From the NCBI GenBank assembly GCA_041686935.1, contig JAWLCW010000018.1, positions 1 to 64,000 on the forward strand: DNA of 64,000 nt. Reading direction: 5' to 3'. The notes under the pieces are model-generated. The model ran no database searches. It was not told where the DNA came from and worked only from the letters and a program-made list of their open reading frames with translations. Both the position numbers and the translations under genes were made by a program. Of this stretch, positions 37,705 to 46,445 are shown in pieces. The DNA comes from Mariniphaga sp041686935. GTDB lineage: Bacteria > Bacteroidota > Bacteroidia > Bacteroidales > Prolixibacteraceae. Positions within the stretch are counted from its first letter, which is position 1. Each line of letters starts with the position of its first letter.

Positions 37705-38971
37705 CGGATTCTGCATCCAGTGTGATAATCTGTTTTTGTGCCGGTTTTTCTTCCCAAAGATTGTTTTCAGTTGTTGAGACAATTTTCTTCAGATTTCCGA
37801 AACCTTCAATTCCTATCTCCACCGTTTTATTTTTGGTATTGATTACCTGAATCACCTTCTTTCCGTCAGGGTGAATTCCCGCAATTGCAAAAACATCAGG
37901 ATCTGAACTGGCAGAATGAACAATTTGAGTACCTGAGTTCAGATATTCCACCTGGTGTTTGGTAATGAAATAGGATGGATACTTTATTTCGGTATCGGCC
38001 GACATAATGGAATAGTTGTTTTGCCAGGTCCAGTATTGAGAAACGGCCACTTTGGCGTATTTCAGCATGCGGTGCGAAATTTTTGCAAAACGAAGGGCGT
38101 AATCATAAGTAGCGTTCATGCCCCGTTGCCTCCAGGCCATGGCGTCGAATCCCAGTTCGTTGCACCAGACTTCCTTGTCCCAGGCTTGCGCCAGGCCAGC
38201 AATGCGTTCAAATTCGCTGTTGGGTATATCTTCCGACCACCAACTGTGAAAACACAAAGGTCCCAAATACTTCCAGATGGTGGAGTCGGCGGCAATCATG
38301 GTGGCAAATTCCACTGTTCCTTTTGTTTGAGCCGTGTCAGCCCACAGAAATTTTGTTTTTAATCCGGCTTTTCTGAACCTTTCGCCGGCCATTTTAAAAA
38401 AGCGGATGGTCTCTTCGGGCGAAAAAATGGTCATGTATCCGCCATCCGACTCGTTGAACGAAAAGTAATCGGCTTCCACTCCGTATTCTTCCTTTGCCTT
38501 TACAAGGAAGGCAACAATCATGTCGATTACCTCATCGTATTTATCGTATTTTATCCGGCGTTTATCGTTGCGTTCCGGGTTTTCTACCAGTTCATCAGCT
38601 ACCCGCCAGACTGAAATAGTAAAATTGGAAACCCCGAATTCCTCTTTCATTCGTTGCATGGTTTCATGCAGGGTAACAATTACAGGCTGGTCGTTTATTT
38701 TTTCGCCTATGTAGGTTAAATAATCCTGTTCGCGAAACTGCAGGGGTAAAGCCAGCCGAACATGGCTGGGTTTGAATTCCCTGAGTGTAACCTCGCCAAC
38801 TGCATCCCAGGCATTATCGGTATAGTTGGCCTGGCAGTAATTTCCGCCAATGGAAACAATCTTTTGCTGTTCAATTTCGGGATAGATTTTGATTTTTACT
38901 GGCTGGGAAAAGCAATGTTCACTTATCAGTAAGGCTGCAAAAACAAATAGAAATAATTGTAACGTTTTCAT
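37685..38971 (-). CDS. GH30-like (clan GH-A) secreted glycosidase
   Basis: A 428-residue protein with signal MKTLQLFLFVFAALLISEHC/FSQ. A TIM-barrel glycosidase with IGGNYCQANYTDNAWDAVGE at the start, acid/base glutamate in DYFSFNESDGG (Glu174) and nucleophile glutamate in EVWCNELGF (Glu272), spaced as in clan GH-A. After the barrel comes a short beta-sandwich (about 345-428), as in GH30. The exact family is uncertain; GH30 is the nearest I recognise. The cysteine before FSQ could make it a lipoprotein, but a plain signal peptidase site fits as well. It is convergent with GH9 and overlaps it by 20 bp, so it needs its own promoter. Confidence 0.8.
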   Translation of the reverse strand: MKTLQLFLFVFAALLISEHCFSQPVKIKIYPEIEQQKIVSIGGNYCQANYTDNAWDAVGEVTLREFKPSHVRLALPLQFREQDYLTYIGEKINDQPVIVTLHETMQRMKEEFGVSNFTISVWRVADELVENPERNDKRRIKYDKYDEVIDMIVAFLVKAKEEYGVEADYFSFNESDGGYMTIFSPEETIRFFKMAGERFRKAGLKTKFLWADTAQTKGTVEFATMIAADSTIWKYLGPLCFHSWWSEDIPNSEFERIAGLAQAWDKEVWCNELGFDAMAWRQRGMNATYDYALRFAKISHRMLKYAKVAVSQYWTWQNNYSIMSADTEIKYPSYFITKHQVEYLNSGTQIVHSASSDPDVFAIAGIHPDGKKVIQVINTKNKTVEIGIEGFGNLKKIVSTTENNLWEEKPAQKQIITLDAESVNTLIF

Positions 38972-39378
38972 CGTATTGAATTTTATTTTTTAAACTTCTT
39001 TAAGCTGGGCTAAATAGTTTTCTGGGCTCAACATTTGAATTACTTTTCCTTTTTTCTTTTTGGTCATAATTTGGATTATAAATATTTTCGAATACTTTGC
39101 CGTTTGTGCTTTTTCATTTTGTTTGATTCTTTTCTGTTCAAAAATAGAAGTATTCATAGAATCCATGAATTTTTCAATAATTTTTTTATCCCTGTAAGCC
39201 AAAAAGGGGAAAGGTTAGTTTTTCCAAAGGAGGAGATTTAAACGGAAGACTAATCTGACAGGTATCATATTTCAGTTCCAATTTACTTGGGGAACAGCAG
39301 TGGCAGAGATTTTAAATCCGGTTTTAAGTTTGAAAAATTCTTGCAGGAGTTTTGGAAGAAAGTGTTTGATTTCCCCTG
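38972..39378. other. Gap with possible gene remnant
   Basis: This 407-bp stretch before the S9 peptidase promoter holds no convincing intact gene. A short minus-strand frame at 38990-39067 reads MTKKKKGKVIQMLSPENY and then stops within eight codons. The first part resembles, from memory, the start of a conserved Bacteroidota hypothetical protein, so it may be a truncated leftover. The remainder is unremarkable AT-rich sequence; no repeat was seen. Confidence 0.25.
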
Positions 39379-39408
39379 TTGCCTAAAAATCAAATTCTGT
39401 TATCTTTG
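39379..39408 (+). promoter_or_regulatory. Promoter of the S9 peptidase gene
   Basis: TTG at 39379-39381, a 19-bp spacer, and TATCTTTG at 39401-39408 match the Bacteroidota -33/-7 pattern well. Transcription would begin near 39415, which leaves a 24-nt leader to the ATG at 39439 and excludes the longer frame starting at 39379. Confidence 0.65.
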
Positions 39409-39438
39409 AAACTAAACGAAATCAGAAAAGGAATTGAA

Positions 39439-42219
39439 ATGAGAAGATTTGCCTTGATTTTTTTATCTATTGTTTCTTTCGGAGTTTTTGCACAGAATCC
39501 GGTCAAAAAACCATTGTCGATCGAAGATTTTGGTAGCTGGAATACACTGGCCAATCCAATAATCTCAAACGATGGAGCCCGGATTGCCTTTGAACAAAAT
39601 CCGCAAAAAGGCGACGGGATGCTGATTGTGAAGAGTGGAAAATCAGATTTCGATACAATTCCCCGTGGAAACAGAGCGGCATTCGGGCCCGAAAACGATT
39701 TTATCGTGTTCTCCATTAAACAGCCCGAGGACAGCATCAGGAAAGCAAAACTGGATAAGGTGAAAAAGGAAGATATGCCCAAAGACAGCCTGGGGATCCG
39801 GATTTTCGGCAGAAACGAAGTGAAAAAGTTCCCAAAGCTGAAATCTTTTAAAATCCCGGAAGAAAATGCCCGCTGGATTGTATTTACGGTTGAGCCGGCA
39901 CCTGCTCCGAAAGACACTACAGGAAATAATTCAAAAAAGAAAAAGGAAAAACAGGAAGGCGAAGACCTGGTGTTGTTTCAGGTTGAGACCAGCGATACGC
40001 TGATGTTCAGAAATGTTTCTGACTGGACGTACGCCAAAAAAGGGAAATCTGTCTTTTTCAGCCGGCAAGTAAAAGATTCAACCGGAACTGTGTCGTCACT
40101 CCATGTATTCGATACCTCAACGGGTGAATCATCGGAAATTTATTCAGAAGAAGGCTGGATGAAAAAGCTGATCTCCGACGAAGCAGGAAATCAATTTGCA
40201 TTTTTGTTTTCGCAGGATACCATCAAAGAAAAGGCTTATTCGCTTTTTCTGGGAGACTTGGATGAAGAACCGGAAAAGATTGTGGATGGATACACACGTG
40301 GCATTCCCGTTGGCTGGACACCCGGCGAAAACGGGAATATCTATTTTTCGGAAGACGGAACCAAACTGTTTTTCGGAACGGCAGAGAGTCCTGAACCGGC
40401 GCCCAAAGACACGATTCCCGAAGATGAAAAGCCGAAACTGGACATCTGGCACTGGCAGGATTTAAAACTTCAGTCGCAGCAAAAAGTGGAAGCCGAGCAG
40501 GAAAAAAAGCGAACCTTTCTTTCGGTTTATCATATCAACCTCAATCGATTCATTCAACTGGCTGATCCGCAGGTGAGGGATGTTTCGACCCTGGAAAAAG
40601 GAAACAGCGACCTGGCTTTCGGCTACAACGAATTACTTTACCTGCGTGAGTCAGGCTGGACCGGCACCCGCAACCGCGATTATTATGTTATTGATGTAAA
40701 ATCGGGAATCAAGCGCGAAATTGCCGACTGCAAATCGTATGTTCGTATTTCGCCACAAGGGAAATATGTGGTTTGGTACGAACCGGCTGACAGCAGTTTT
40801 TACGCCCGTTCAACAGATATTAACCGGCTTGAAGCTGTGTCTCTTACCAAAATTCTGCCGGTGAATTTTTATGACGAACGGAATGACACGCCGATGGATC
40901 CGCGTCCCTACGGAATTGCCGGATGGAGCGAAGACGACCGGTTTGTTTACATTTACGACCGTTATGACATCTGGAAACTTGACCCGGCCGGAGAACGGGT
41001 GCCGGTGAACATTACAAATACGTATGGCCGCCGGAATCAAATTCGCCTTCGCTACGTAAACCTTGAACCTGAGTTGGAACATATTCCTTCCGATGAATAT
41101 GTATTGCTGAGTGCTTTTGACGAACGGTCCATGTCGGGCGGATTTTTCAGCGTACGTTTTGGAGTGGTTTCCGACCCCGGTTTACTCATTATGGAAAAGA
41201 ACCATTTTGGCGGAGTTAAAAAGGCGAAAAATGCAGAAAAGCTGATATGGACAATGGAAAACGTACGTGAATTCCCCGACTTGTGGTGCAGCGATTTGAA
41301 TTTTTTGAAAACGGAACGAATTTCGGATGCCAATCCGCAACAGGAAAATTTTATCTGGCCAAAAGTACAACTGGTGGAGTGGACTTCATTTTCGGGTGAA
41401 AAACTAAATGGCATGCTTTACTTTCCCGAAAACCTTGATCCGGGGGAAAAATATCCGATGGTTATTTATTTTTATGAAAGAAGTTCGGAAGGGTTGTATC
41501 GTCATCAGCACCCGGCGCCAAGCCGTTCAACCATTAACCGTTCGTTTTATACGAGCAACGGCTACATTGTTTTTGTACCCGATATTACGTACAAGGAAGG
41601 TTATCCGGGTCAAAGTGCATACAATGCCATTGTAAGCGGTACCCAATACCTGGTGAATACGTTTCCTTACATCGATGAAAAGAAAATGGGCCTGCAGGGG
41701 CAAAGCTGGGGTGGTTACCAGATTGCTTTCCTGATTACCCGGACCGATTTGTATGCTGCTGCCATGGCTGGTGCACCGGTAAGCAACATGACCAGTGCCT
41801 ACGGCGGAATTCGTTGGCAAACCGGCCTTAGCCGGATGTTTCAATACGAACAGACTCAAAGCCGGATTGGCGGCACACTTTGGGAAAAACCGCTGCATTA
41901 CATCGAAAATTCACCTCTGTTTTATGCACCAAAAGTGAACACACCATTGCTAATGATGCACAACGATGACGACGGAGCTGTTCCATGGTACCAGGGTATC
42001 GAGTATTTTGTGGCACTACGCCGCCTCGATAAACCGGTATGGATGCTTAACTACAATGGCGAACCGCATAACCTGAATGCCGCAAGCTGGGCCAACCGGG
42101 TGGATTTGAGCAGACGGATGTTCCAGTTTTTCAACCACTACCTGAAAGGCGAACCCATGCCCGGATGGATGGAAAAAGGAGTGCCGGCAGTGGAAAAAGG
42201 TGAGAATCTGGGGTATTAA
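39439..42219 (+). CDS. S9 family (prolyl oligopeptidase-like) peptidase, exported
   Basis: A 926-residue serine peptidase with signal MRRFALIFLSIVSFGVFAQ. An N-terminal beta-propeller (about 20-660), which carries lysine/proline-rich insertions (PAPKDTTGNNSKKKKEKQ), precedes an alpha/beta-hydrolase domain. The catalytic triad is visible: Ser756 in GLQGQSWGGYQ, an Asp within HNDDDGAVPW (843-845), and His877 in GEPHNL. It is most likely periplasmic and trims oligopeptides; the true family size is usually 650-800, so the propeller is expanded. It is a single gene with its own promoter and terminator, adjacent to but not obviously part of the glycan locus. Confidence 0.92.
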   Translation: MRRFALIFLSIVSFGVFAQNPVKKPLSIEDFGSWNTLANPIISNDGARIAFEQNPQKGDGMLIVKSGKSDFDTIPRGNRAAFGPENDFIVFSIKQPEDSIRKAKLDKVKKEDMPKDSLGIRIFGRNEVKKFPKLKSFKIPEENARWIVFTVEPAPAPKDTTGNNSKKKKEKQEGEDLVLFQVETSDTLMFRNVSDWTYAKKGKSVFFSRQVKDSTGTVSSLHVFDTSTGESSEIYSEEGWMKKLISDEAGNQFAFLFSQDTIKEKAYSLFLGDLDEEPEKIVDGYTRGIPVGWTPGENGNIYFSEDGTKLFFGTAESPEPAPKDTIPEDEKPKLDIWHWQDLKLQSQQKVEAEQEKKRTFLSVYHINLNRFIQLADPQVRDVSTLEKGNSDLAFGYNELLYLRESGWTGTRNRDYYVIDVKSGIKREIADCKSYVRISPQGKYVVWYEPADSSFYARSTDINRLEAVSLTKILPVNFYDERNDTPMDPRPYGIAGWSEDDRFVYIYDRYDIWKLDPAGERVPVNITNTYGRRNQIRLRYVNLEPELEHIPSDEYVLLSAFDERSMSGGFFSVRFGVVSDPGLLIMEKNHFGGVKKAKNAEKLIWTMENVREFPDLWCSDLNFLKTERISDANPQQENFIWPKVQLVEWTSFSGEKLNGMLYFPENLDPGEKYPMVIYFYERSSEGLYRHQHPAPSRSTINRSFYTSNGYIVFVPDITYKEGYPGQSAYNAIVSGTQYLVNTFPYIDEKKMGLQGQSWGGYQIAFLITRTDLYAAAMAGAPVSNMTSAYGGIRWQTGLSRMFQYEQTQSRIGGTLWEKPLHYIENSPLFYAPKVNTPLLMMHNDDDGAVPWYQGIEYFVALRRLDKPVWMLNYNGEPHNLNAASWANRVDLSRRMFQFFNHYLKGEPMPGWMEKGVPAVEKGENLGY

Positions 42220-42244
42220 ATTTCACCAAAATACTATTTGAAAC

Positions 42245-42272
42245 AAGCCGGAAAAGTCGCCCGGCTTTTTGT
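42245..42272 (+). terminator. Rho-independent terminator of the S9 peptidase gene
   Basis: AAGCCGG (42245-42251) pairs with CCGGCTT (42261-42267) around a 9-nt loop and is followed by a T-rich tail, 26 bp after the peptidase stop. Confidence 0.8.
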
Positions 42273-42389
42273 TTGCCTTAAAATCCGGTCATTTCATCGA
42301 ATTTGTTGAGTTAAAAATTTCCTTTTACCGAATTTTGAAGTAACGATTTAACAGGGCTGTACGTCTAATTAAAAACAAAACAATAAGCC

Positions 42390-42893
42390 ATGAAACGAAT
42401 TTACTTATTTTCCATTCTATTTGTTTTCCTTTTTTCAGCCTGCGAATACGAAAGCGGAGTTACTGAAGCGTTTTCCAAATACCGTTACAAAGAAGGAGTT
42501 ACAACGATTACTGTGCCCGGTTGGGCGATCAGGCTGGCTGCGCGCTGGGGCGATTTGGACAGGAATGAACGCGAACTGCTGCAGAGTATCGATAAGGTAA
42601 AAATTCTTGCCATTGAAGACCAGGATTTGAATGCCAAAAGTAATTTACACAAGGAGTTTTACAGTACCGTCAGGGAAAACAGTGAAATGGAAGAACTGAT
42701 GGTGGTAAGGGACGGGAACGACCAGTTAACTATTTTTGGCATAGCTGATGAAAAATCAATTAAAGAATTGCTCATTCTGATTGGCGGCGACGATAACGCC
42801 ATGGTTTATGTAAAAGGCCGGCTGAAACCCGAACTCATTTCCAGGTTCATGAATGAAAACCCGCAAAAAGGATTTTTGAGTTTTAAGAATTAA
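42390..42893 (+). CDS. DUF4252-like lipoprotein
   Basis: A 167-residue protein with signal and lipobox FLFSAC (lipid cysteine near 18). The mature part resembles DUF4252, a small alpha/beta domain found in Bacteroidota envelope lipoproteins: VKILAIEDQDLNAKSNLHKE, EELMVVRDGNDQLTIFGI and ELLILIGGDDNAMVYVKGRL. Function is unknown for the family. It is followed after 91 bp by a small membrane protein on the same strand; no terminator is evident between them. Confidence 0.8.
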   Translation: MKRIYLFSILFVFLFSACEYESGVTEAFSKYRYKEGVTTITVPGWAIRLAARWGDLDRNERELLQSIDKVKILAIEDQDLNAKSNLHKEFYSTVRENSEMEELMVVRDGNDQLTIFGIADEKSIKELLILIGGDDNAMVYVKGRLKPELISRFMNENPQKGFLSFKN

Positions 42894-42984
42894 TACGGGT
42901 TTCCTTTGTCTTTGCTTTTTCTCATTTTTTTTTCATTTTAAATCCCCACCTTTTACTGCTTTTTTTATAGTATTGCTTTGATTT

Positions 42985-43440
42985 ATGAAAAAAGAACATA
43001 TTCAGATTTACGACCGCAATTCGAAAGCCATCAAAGTGTTGATGTGGTTGGGAGTTTTTCTAGCGCTTCTCGGAATTACAGGATTAATCTGGTACGGATT
43101 GACAAAAGAATATATTATTTACGCCGGGGGTTTCTGGCAAATGGGGTTTCTGATTTTTCAGGGAGTAATAACCGTTTTCATTACGTGGAATGCCCTGAAA
43201 AGCAAGCGGTATTTTATTTCGTGGGATGAATATATAATTCACTGTCTGTTGCCCAAAAGTAAACTGCCGGTATTAATTAAAATTTCTGAAATTCAGTCGG
43301 TTGATATTGACAACAAAATGGTTACTGTTGTATTGAGAAACCAGGAACAAAAACAGATTATTCTCAATCTTTTTTATTTACCCAAAAGAAGGCAGGTAAT
43401 ATCGTATTTTCAAAATCTGAGAGAAAACCTGGAAAAATGA
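42985..43440 (+). CDS. Small membrane protein with PH-like C-terminal domain
   Basis: A 151-residue protein: a short polar N-terminus, two transmembrane helices (about 18-40 and 47-68), then a cytoplasmic beta-rich region, RYFISWDEYIIHCLLPKSKL...ISEIQSVDIDNKMVTVVL, ending in a helix. This layout resembles bacterial PH-domain (bPH) membrane proteins, but the match is only structural by eye. A TTGCTTTG -7-like box ends 4 bp before the ATG, so the message may be nearly leaderless, if that box is real. Confidence 0.65.
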   Translation: MKKEHIQIYDRNSKAIKVLMWLGVFLALLGITGLIWYGLTKEYIIYAGGFWQMGFLIFQGVITVFITWNALKSKRYFISWDEYIIHCLLPKSKLPVLIKISEIQSVDIDNKMVTVVLRNQEQKQIILNLFYLPKRRQVISYFQNLRENLEK

Positions 43441-43461
43441 CCTGGCGTTTTTGATACAAGA

Positions 43462-43722
43462 TTAGCTCACGTTTTTAGCCACAAGTCTGAAAAAATCTTC
43501 ATTAAAAGGCACCATCCATGCAAATTCCAGTGGAATTCCGGGATAGGTTTCTTCGAATTTCCTGCATTTATTTTTTTTGATTAATGCTTTATCGAACTTG
43601 GCTTCGATGGCTTTTGGGTGAGCAACTCCCGGCAATACGAAATCTACTTCCTGTCCTGATGAAGTGCGCCAGTAATGTATGGAATCAATGGGATATTTTT
43701 CAATCAATTGCCTGAAAACCAT
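43462..43722 (-). pseudogene. 3' fragment of a DUF4143 AAA ATPase
   Basis: An 86-codon remnant. The sequence HYWRTSSGQEVDFVL and KAIEAKFDKALIKK is typical of the C-terminal nuclease-like DUF4143 region of ATPases normally 380-450 residues long. The frame continues upstream as SIGELWENM and then meets a stop, with the P-loop part missing. It is therefore a truncated gene. Directly upstream are three 33-bp repeats. I judge it non-functional. Confidence 0.8.
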
Positions 43723-43744
43723 ATTTTCCCAAAGCTCTCCGATA

Positions 43745-43843
43745 GACTATACAAATTATCGGATAATTTGATGGGTGGACTATATAAAATATCCGATATT
43801 TCTGTGGGTGCACTACCAAAAATATCCGGTATTTTAGTGGATG
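43745..43843. repeat. Three tandem 33-bp repeats
   Basis: Units at 43745-43777, 43778-43810 and 43811-43843 share the frame RACTAYNNAAANTATCCG with degenerate ends. Each is exactly 33 bp. Read on the minus strand in one frame each gives an 11-residue unit HPxxYxIxxxV without stops. They lie between the broken ATPase and the 3' end of the helicase gene. No spacers are present, so this is not a CRISPR array. Confidence 0.85.
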
Positions 43844-43863
43844 AAATGTGAAGAAGATACGAT

Positions 43864-46317
43864 TTACTTATACAAATCAGCCATTACCAGTCGGATTTCA
43901 CCGTATGAATAGTCGTCTCCCAGTTTGTTTTTGACGTCGCTGGTGGTTTCGGTTTCGGCTTTTTCACGCAGGCATTTGGCAATGGTATCGTATTTTTGGC
44001 GGTCGATGAGTTCGAAAATATCCAGTTTGCCCCGATTCACAAAATGTGCCAGATGACCTTCGATGGTTGAAACGGCCAGGTTGCGTTTTTTTGCAATTTC
44101 CGGTGGTTTTAGTCCCTGCTTAAAAAGCGCCAGACTCACTTCTTTGGTGTCGAGGCCGGCCAGTTCCACTTCCTGTTTGGCGTTCAGCGGTATGTCCATT
44201 CCTTTTTCCCTTCGGAATTCCAGAACAAGCGCCAGAATATCCTGACCGAACTGTTCCATTTTTTTGCCTCCCATTCCTTTCACCGCTTTTAGTTCAACAG
44301 CAGTGGACGGAAGTTTTTGTGCAATTTCCAGCATTACTTTTTGCCGGACAATTTTTGATTCGTCCATGCCGGTTTCCAGCGATTTGTTCACACGCCATTC
44401 CAGCAGTTTCCGGTAAAATTCGGGATGGGTAACATTCAGCGATGCAGCCTGTTTCCGGGCTTTAACGGCAGGTTTTTCAATGGAGGCCAGTGCGCGGGCT
44501 TCGAGGTATCGTTGTATGGAAAATCCTCCGGCAATGGATTCCAGTCCGGCACGTTTGACCGTAATTTCGGTTTCCAGTTGTCCCAGCAAATCAGCAATTC
44601 GTTTTCTGATGGCCCGGTTGTCGGATTCAAAACCTGAATGTTCAAGCGGCAATTCCAGATGTTCCTTCAGTTTGGTTATAAAGTAATCTGCCGCTTTTTT
44701 CAGCCGTTCCTGCAAAGGTGTATTTTCTTCGGCATGGTCGTAATTTTCAGTCATTTTTTCTATTTGCGGACTGAACTTTTCAGCCACATCAATCATTTCT
44801 GCCTGAACCGGTTTCAGAATGTTTTGAAGCTCCGTTTGCAGGTTCCCCATCAGCGATGAGGCATTTTCATTCCAAACTTTCAAAATCCAGGAGATGGTTC
44901 GCACAACCGGTTTAAAATCGAACAGTTCGTTCAACAGCTGAAGTTCATAAGTTTTACGGTGTTTTTCCAGCACTTTTTCGTCGGGCTGGTTTTGCTCCAC
45001 CTGGGAGGTAAACCCAATAACGGTTTTGTCATTGATAACGCTCTGGGAATTCAACGGCGTGCTTAGCACCAGACCGTCCAAACTTTTGCAACGGCTGAGC
45101 GCCACATAAACCTGCCCGTGGGCAAACGACTGCCGGGCGTCGATGATGGCTTTTTCGAAGGTAAGTCCCTGGCTTTTGTGGATGGTAATTGCCCAGGCCA
45201 GCTTTAACGGGTACTGGATGAATTTTCCAACCACTTCTTCCTCTATTTCACCGCTGAATTCATTCAGACTGTAACGCGAATTCTCCCACACATCGGGCTC
45301 TACGGTTATGGGTTCGGTATCGCCGGGGCAAAGTACTTTAATTTCATCATCGATAATGTTTACCACTTTGCCGATTTTGCCGTTGTAATATCTTTTTTCA
45401 ATGGAAGCATCATTTTTCAGAAACATCACCTGGGTGCCGGTTTTAATTTCCAGAATTTCATCGGCAGGGAAGGCATATTCAGGAAAATCGCCTTCCACGG
45501 TACACTGAAACCGGTGCAGTTTGGTATTCAGCTTTTTCAGGTGCATTTCGTTTATCCGTTTTGCCTGATAGTTGTGGGTGGTAAGCGTAATGTATCCTTC
45601 GTCTTCGGCAGGTGAGAAATCGGGTTTGAACCTGTTATTAAGCATTTGCAAATCGGCACCGTTCATTTTATTATCGCGCACTTTGTTCAGCAAATCGATA
45701 AATTCCTGTTCGTTCTGGCGGTAAATGTGTTTCAGTTCAATGCCCACAAAATCCGATTTTTTCAGGGCATGGCTGCTGAAGAAAAATCCCGTATCGTAGT
45801 AATTTTTCAGAATATTCCATTCGTCTTCTTTTATAACCGGCGCCAGTTGCTGCAGGTCGCCAATCATGAGCAATTGAATTCCGCCAAATGGCTGATAACG
45901 ATTTTTAAACCGGCGCAGCGTGGCATCGATGGCATCGAGCACATCGGCGCGCACCATGCTGATTTCGTCAATGACCAACAAATCGAGGCTGCGGATGAGG
46001 TTGATTTTATTTTTGCTGAACCGGTTGATACGTTCAGCGCCGGGTCTGTTATCTGAAAACATGGTTTGCCCGGCATTTTGTGGAATTTGCGGTCCGAATG
46101 GAAGCTGAAAAAAGGAGTGAATGGTTACTCCGCCTGCATTAATGGCTGCAACACCTGTTGGGGCAACCACTACCATTCGTTTGGGCGAGATTTTTTTCAG
46201 ATTTTTCAAAAAAGTGGTTTTCCCTGTTCCTGCTTTTCCGGTCAGAAATAAATTCTGGTTGGTGTAATGAATAAAATTGAAGGCCAGCTTAAGTTGCTGA
46301 TTGTTTTCATAAAACAT
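43864..46317 (-). CDS. PIF1-like helicase with HRDC and HTH domains
   Basis: An 817-residue superfamily 1 DNA helicase. Walker A GKAGTGKTTF is near residues 27-36, followed by VVVAPTGVAAINAGG and the Walker B LLVIDEISMV. Further motifs are GDLQQLAPV, WAITIHKSQGLTF and VYVALSRC, as in PIF1/RecD-type helicases. The C-terminal part carries an HRDC domain (about 640-710, YRKLLEWRVNKSLETGMD) and an HTH_40-like segment (FKQGLKPPEIAKKRNLAVSTI). It likely acts in genome maintenance, for example at G-quadruplexes or stalled forks. It is divergent from rimO, with candidate promoters for both in the 128-bp gap. Confidence 0.93.
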   Translation of the reverse strand: MFYENNQQLKLAFNFIHYTNQNLFLTGKAGTGKTTFLKNLKKISPKRMVVVAPTGVAAINAGGVTIHSFFQLPFGPQIPQNAGQTMFSDNRPGAERINRFSKNKINLIRSLDLLVIDEISMVRADVLDAIDATLRRFKNRYQPFGGIQLLMIGDLQQLAPVIKEDEWNILKNYYDTGFFFSSHALKKSDFVGIELKHIYRQNEQEFIDLLNKVRDNKMNGADLQMLNNRFKPDFSPAEDEGYITLTTHNYQAKRINEMHLKKLNTKLHRFQCTVEGDFPEYAFPADEILEIKTGTQVMFLKNDASIEKRYYNGKIGKVVNIIDDEIKVLCPGDTEPITVEPDVWENSRYSLNEFSGEIEEEVVGKFIQYPLKLAWAITIHKSQGLTFEKAIIDARQSFAHGQVYVALSRCKSLDGLVLSTPLNSQSVINDKTVIGFTSQVEQNQPDEKVLEKHRKTYELQLLNELFDFKPVVRTISWILKVWNENASSLMGNLQTELQNILKPVQAEMIDVAEKFSPQIEKMTENYDHAEENTPLQERLKKAADYFITKLKEHLELPLEHSGFESDNRAIRKRIADLLGQLETEITVKRAGLESIAGGFSIQRYLEARALASIEKPAVKARKQAASLNVTHPEFYRKLLEWRVNKSLETGMDESKIVRQKVMLEIAQKLPSTAVELKAVKGMGGKKMEQFGQDILALVLEFRREKGMDIPLNAKQEVELAGLDTKEVSLALFKQGLKPPEIAKKRNLAVSTIEGHLAHFVNRGKLDIFELIDRQKYDTIAKCLREKAETETTSDVKNKLGDDYSYGEIRLVMADLYK

Positions 46318-46345
46318 GGAAAAAGTTTTTGCCTGGTTTAATTCC

Positions 46346-46376
46346 CGAAAATACGCATGTTGGTTTGGATTTGCAA
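46346..46376 (-). promoter_or_regulatory. Candidate promoter of the helicase gene
   Basis: On the minus strand TTG (46374-46376), a 20-bp spacer and TATTTTCG (46346-46353, one mismatch from TAnnTTTG) are in good register. The ATG is at 46315-46317, giving a leader of about 20 nt. Confidence 0.5.
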
Positions 46377-46397
46377 GAATCAGTTAAAAGATTATGC

Positions 46398-46428
46398 TTT
46401 AATTTCAGACAAAAAAATCTTTTCTTTG
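46398..46428 (+). promoter_or_regulatory. Candidate promoter of rimO
   Basis: TTTA (46398-46401), a 19-bp spacer and TTTCTTTG (46421-46428, one mismatch from TAnnTTTG). The ATG is at 46446, so the leader would be about 10 nt. It is back to back with the helicase promoter. Confidence 0.45.
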
Positions 46429-46445
46429 TGCCAAATTGAAATGGG

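Noticed and set aside
39390..39917. 175-residue minus-strand frame opposite the peptidase start
   Set aside because: It overlaps the promoter and signal peptide of the S9 peptidase and has serine/phenylalanine-rich antisense composition.
43745..43843. 33-bp repeats as a CRISPR array
   Set aside because: The three units are contiguous, without spacers, and no cas gene is present in the window.
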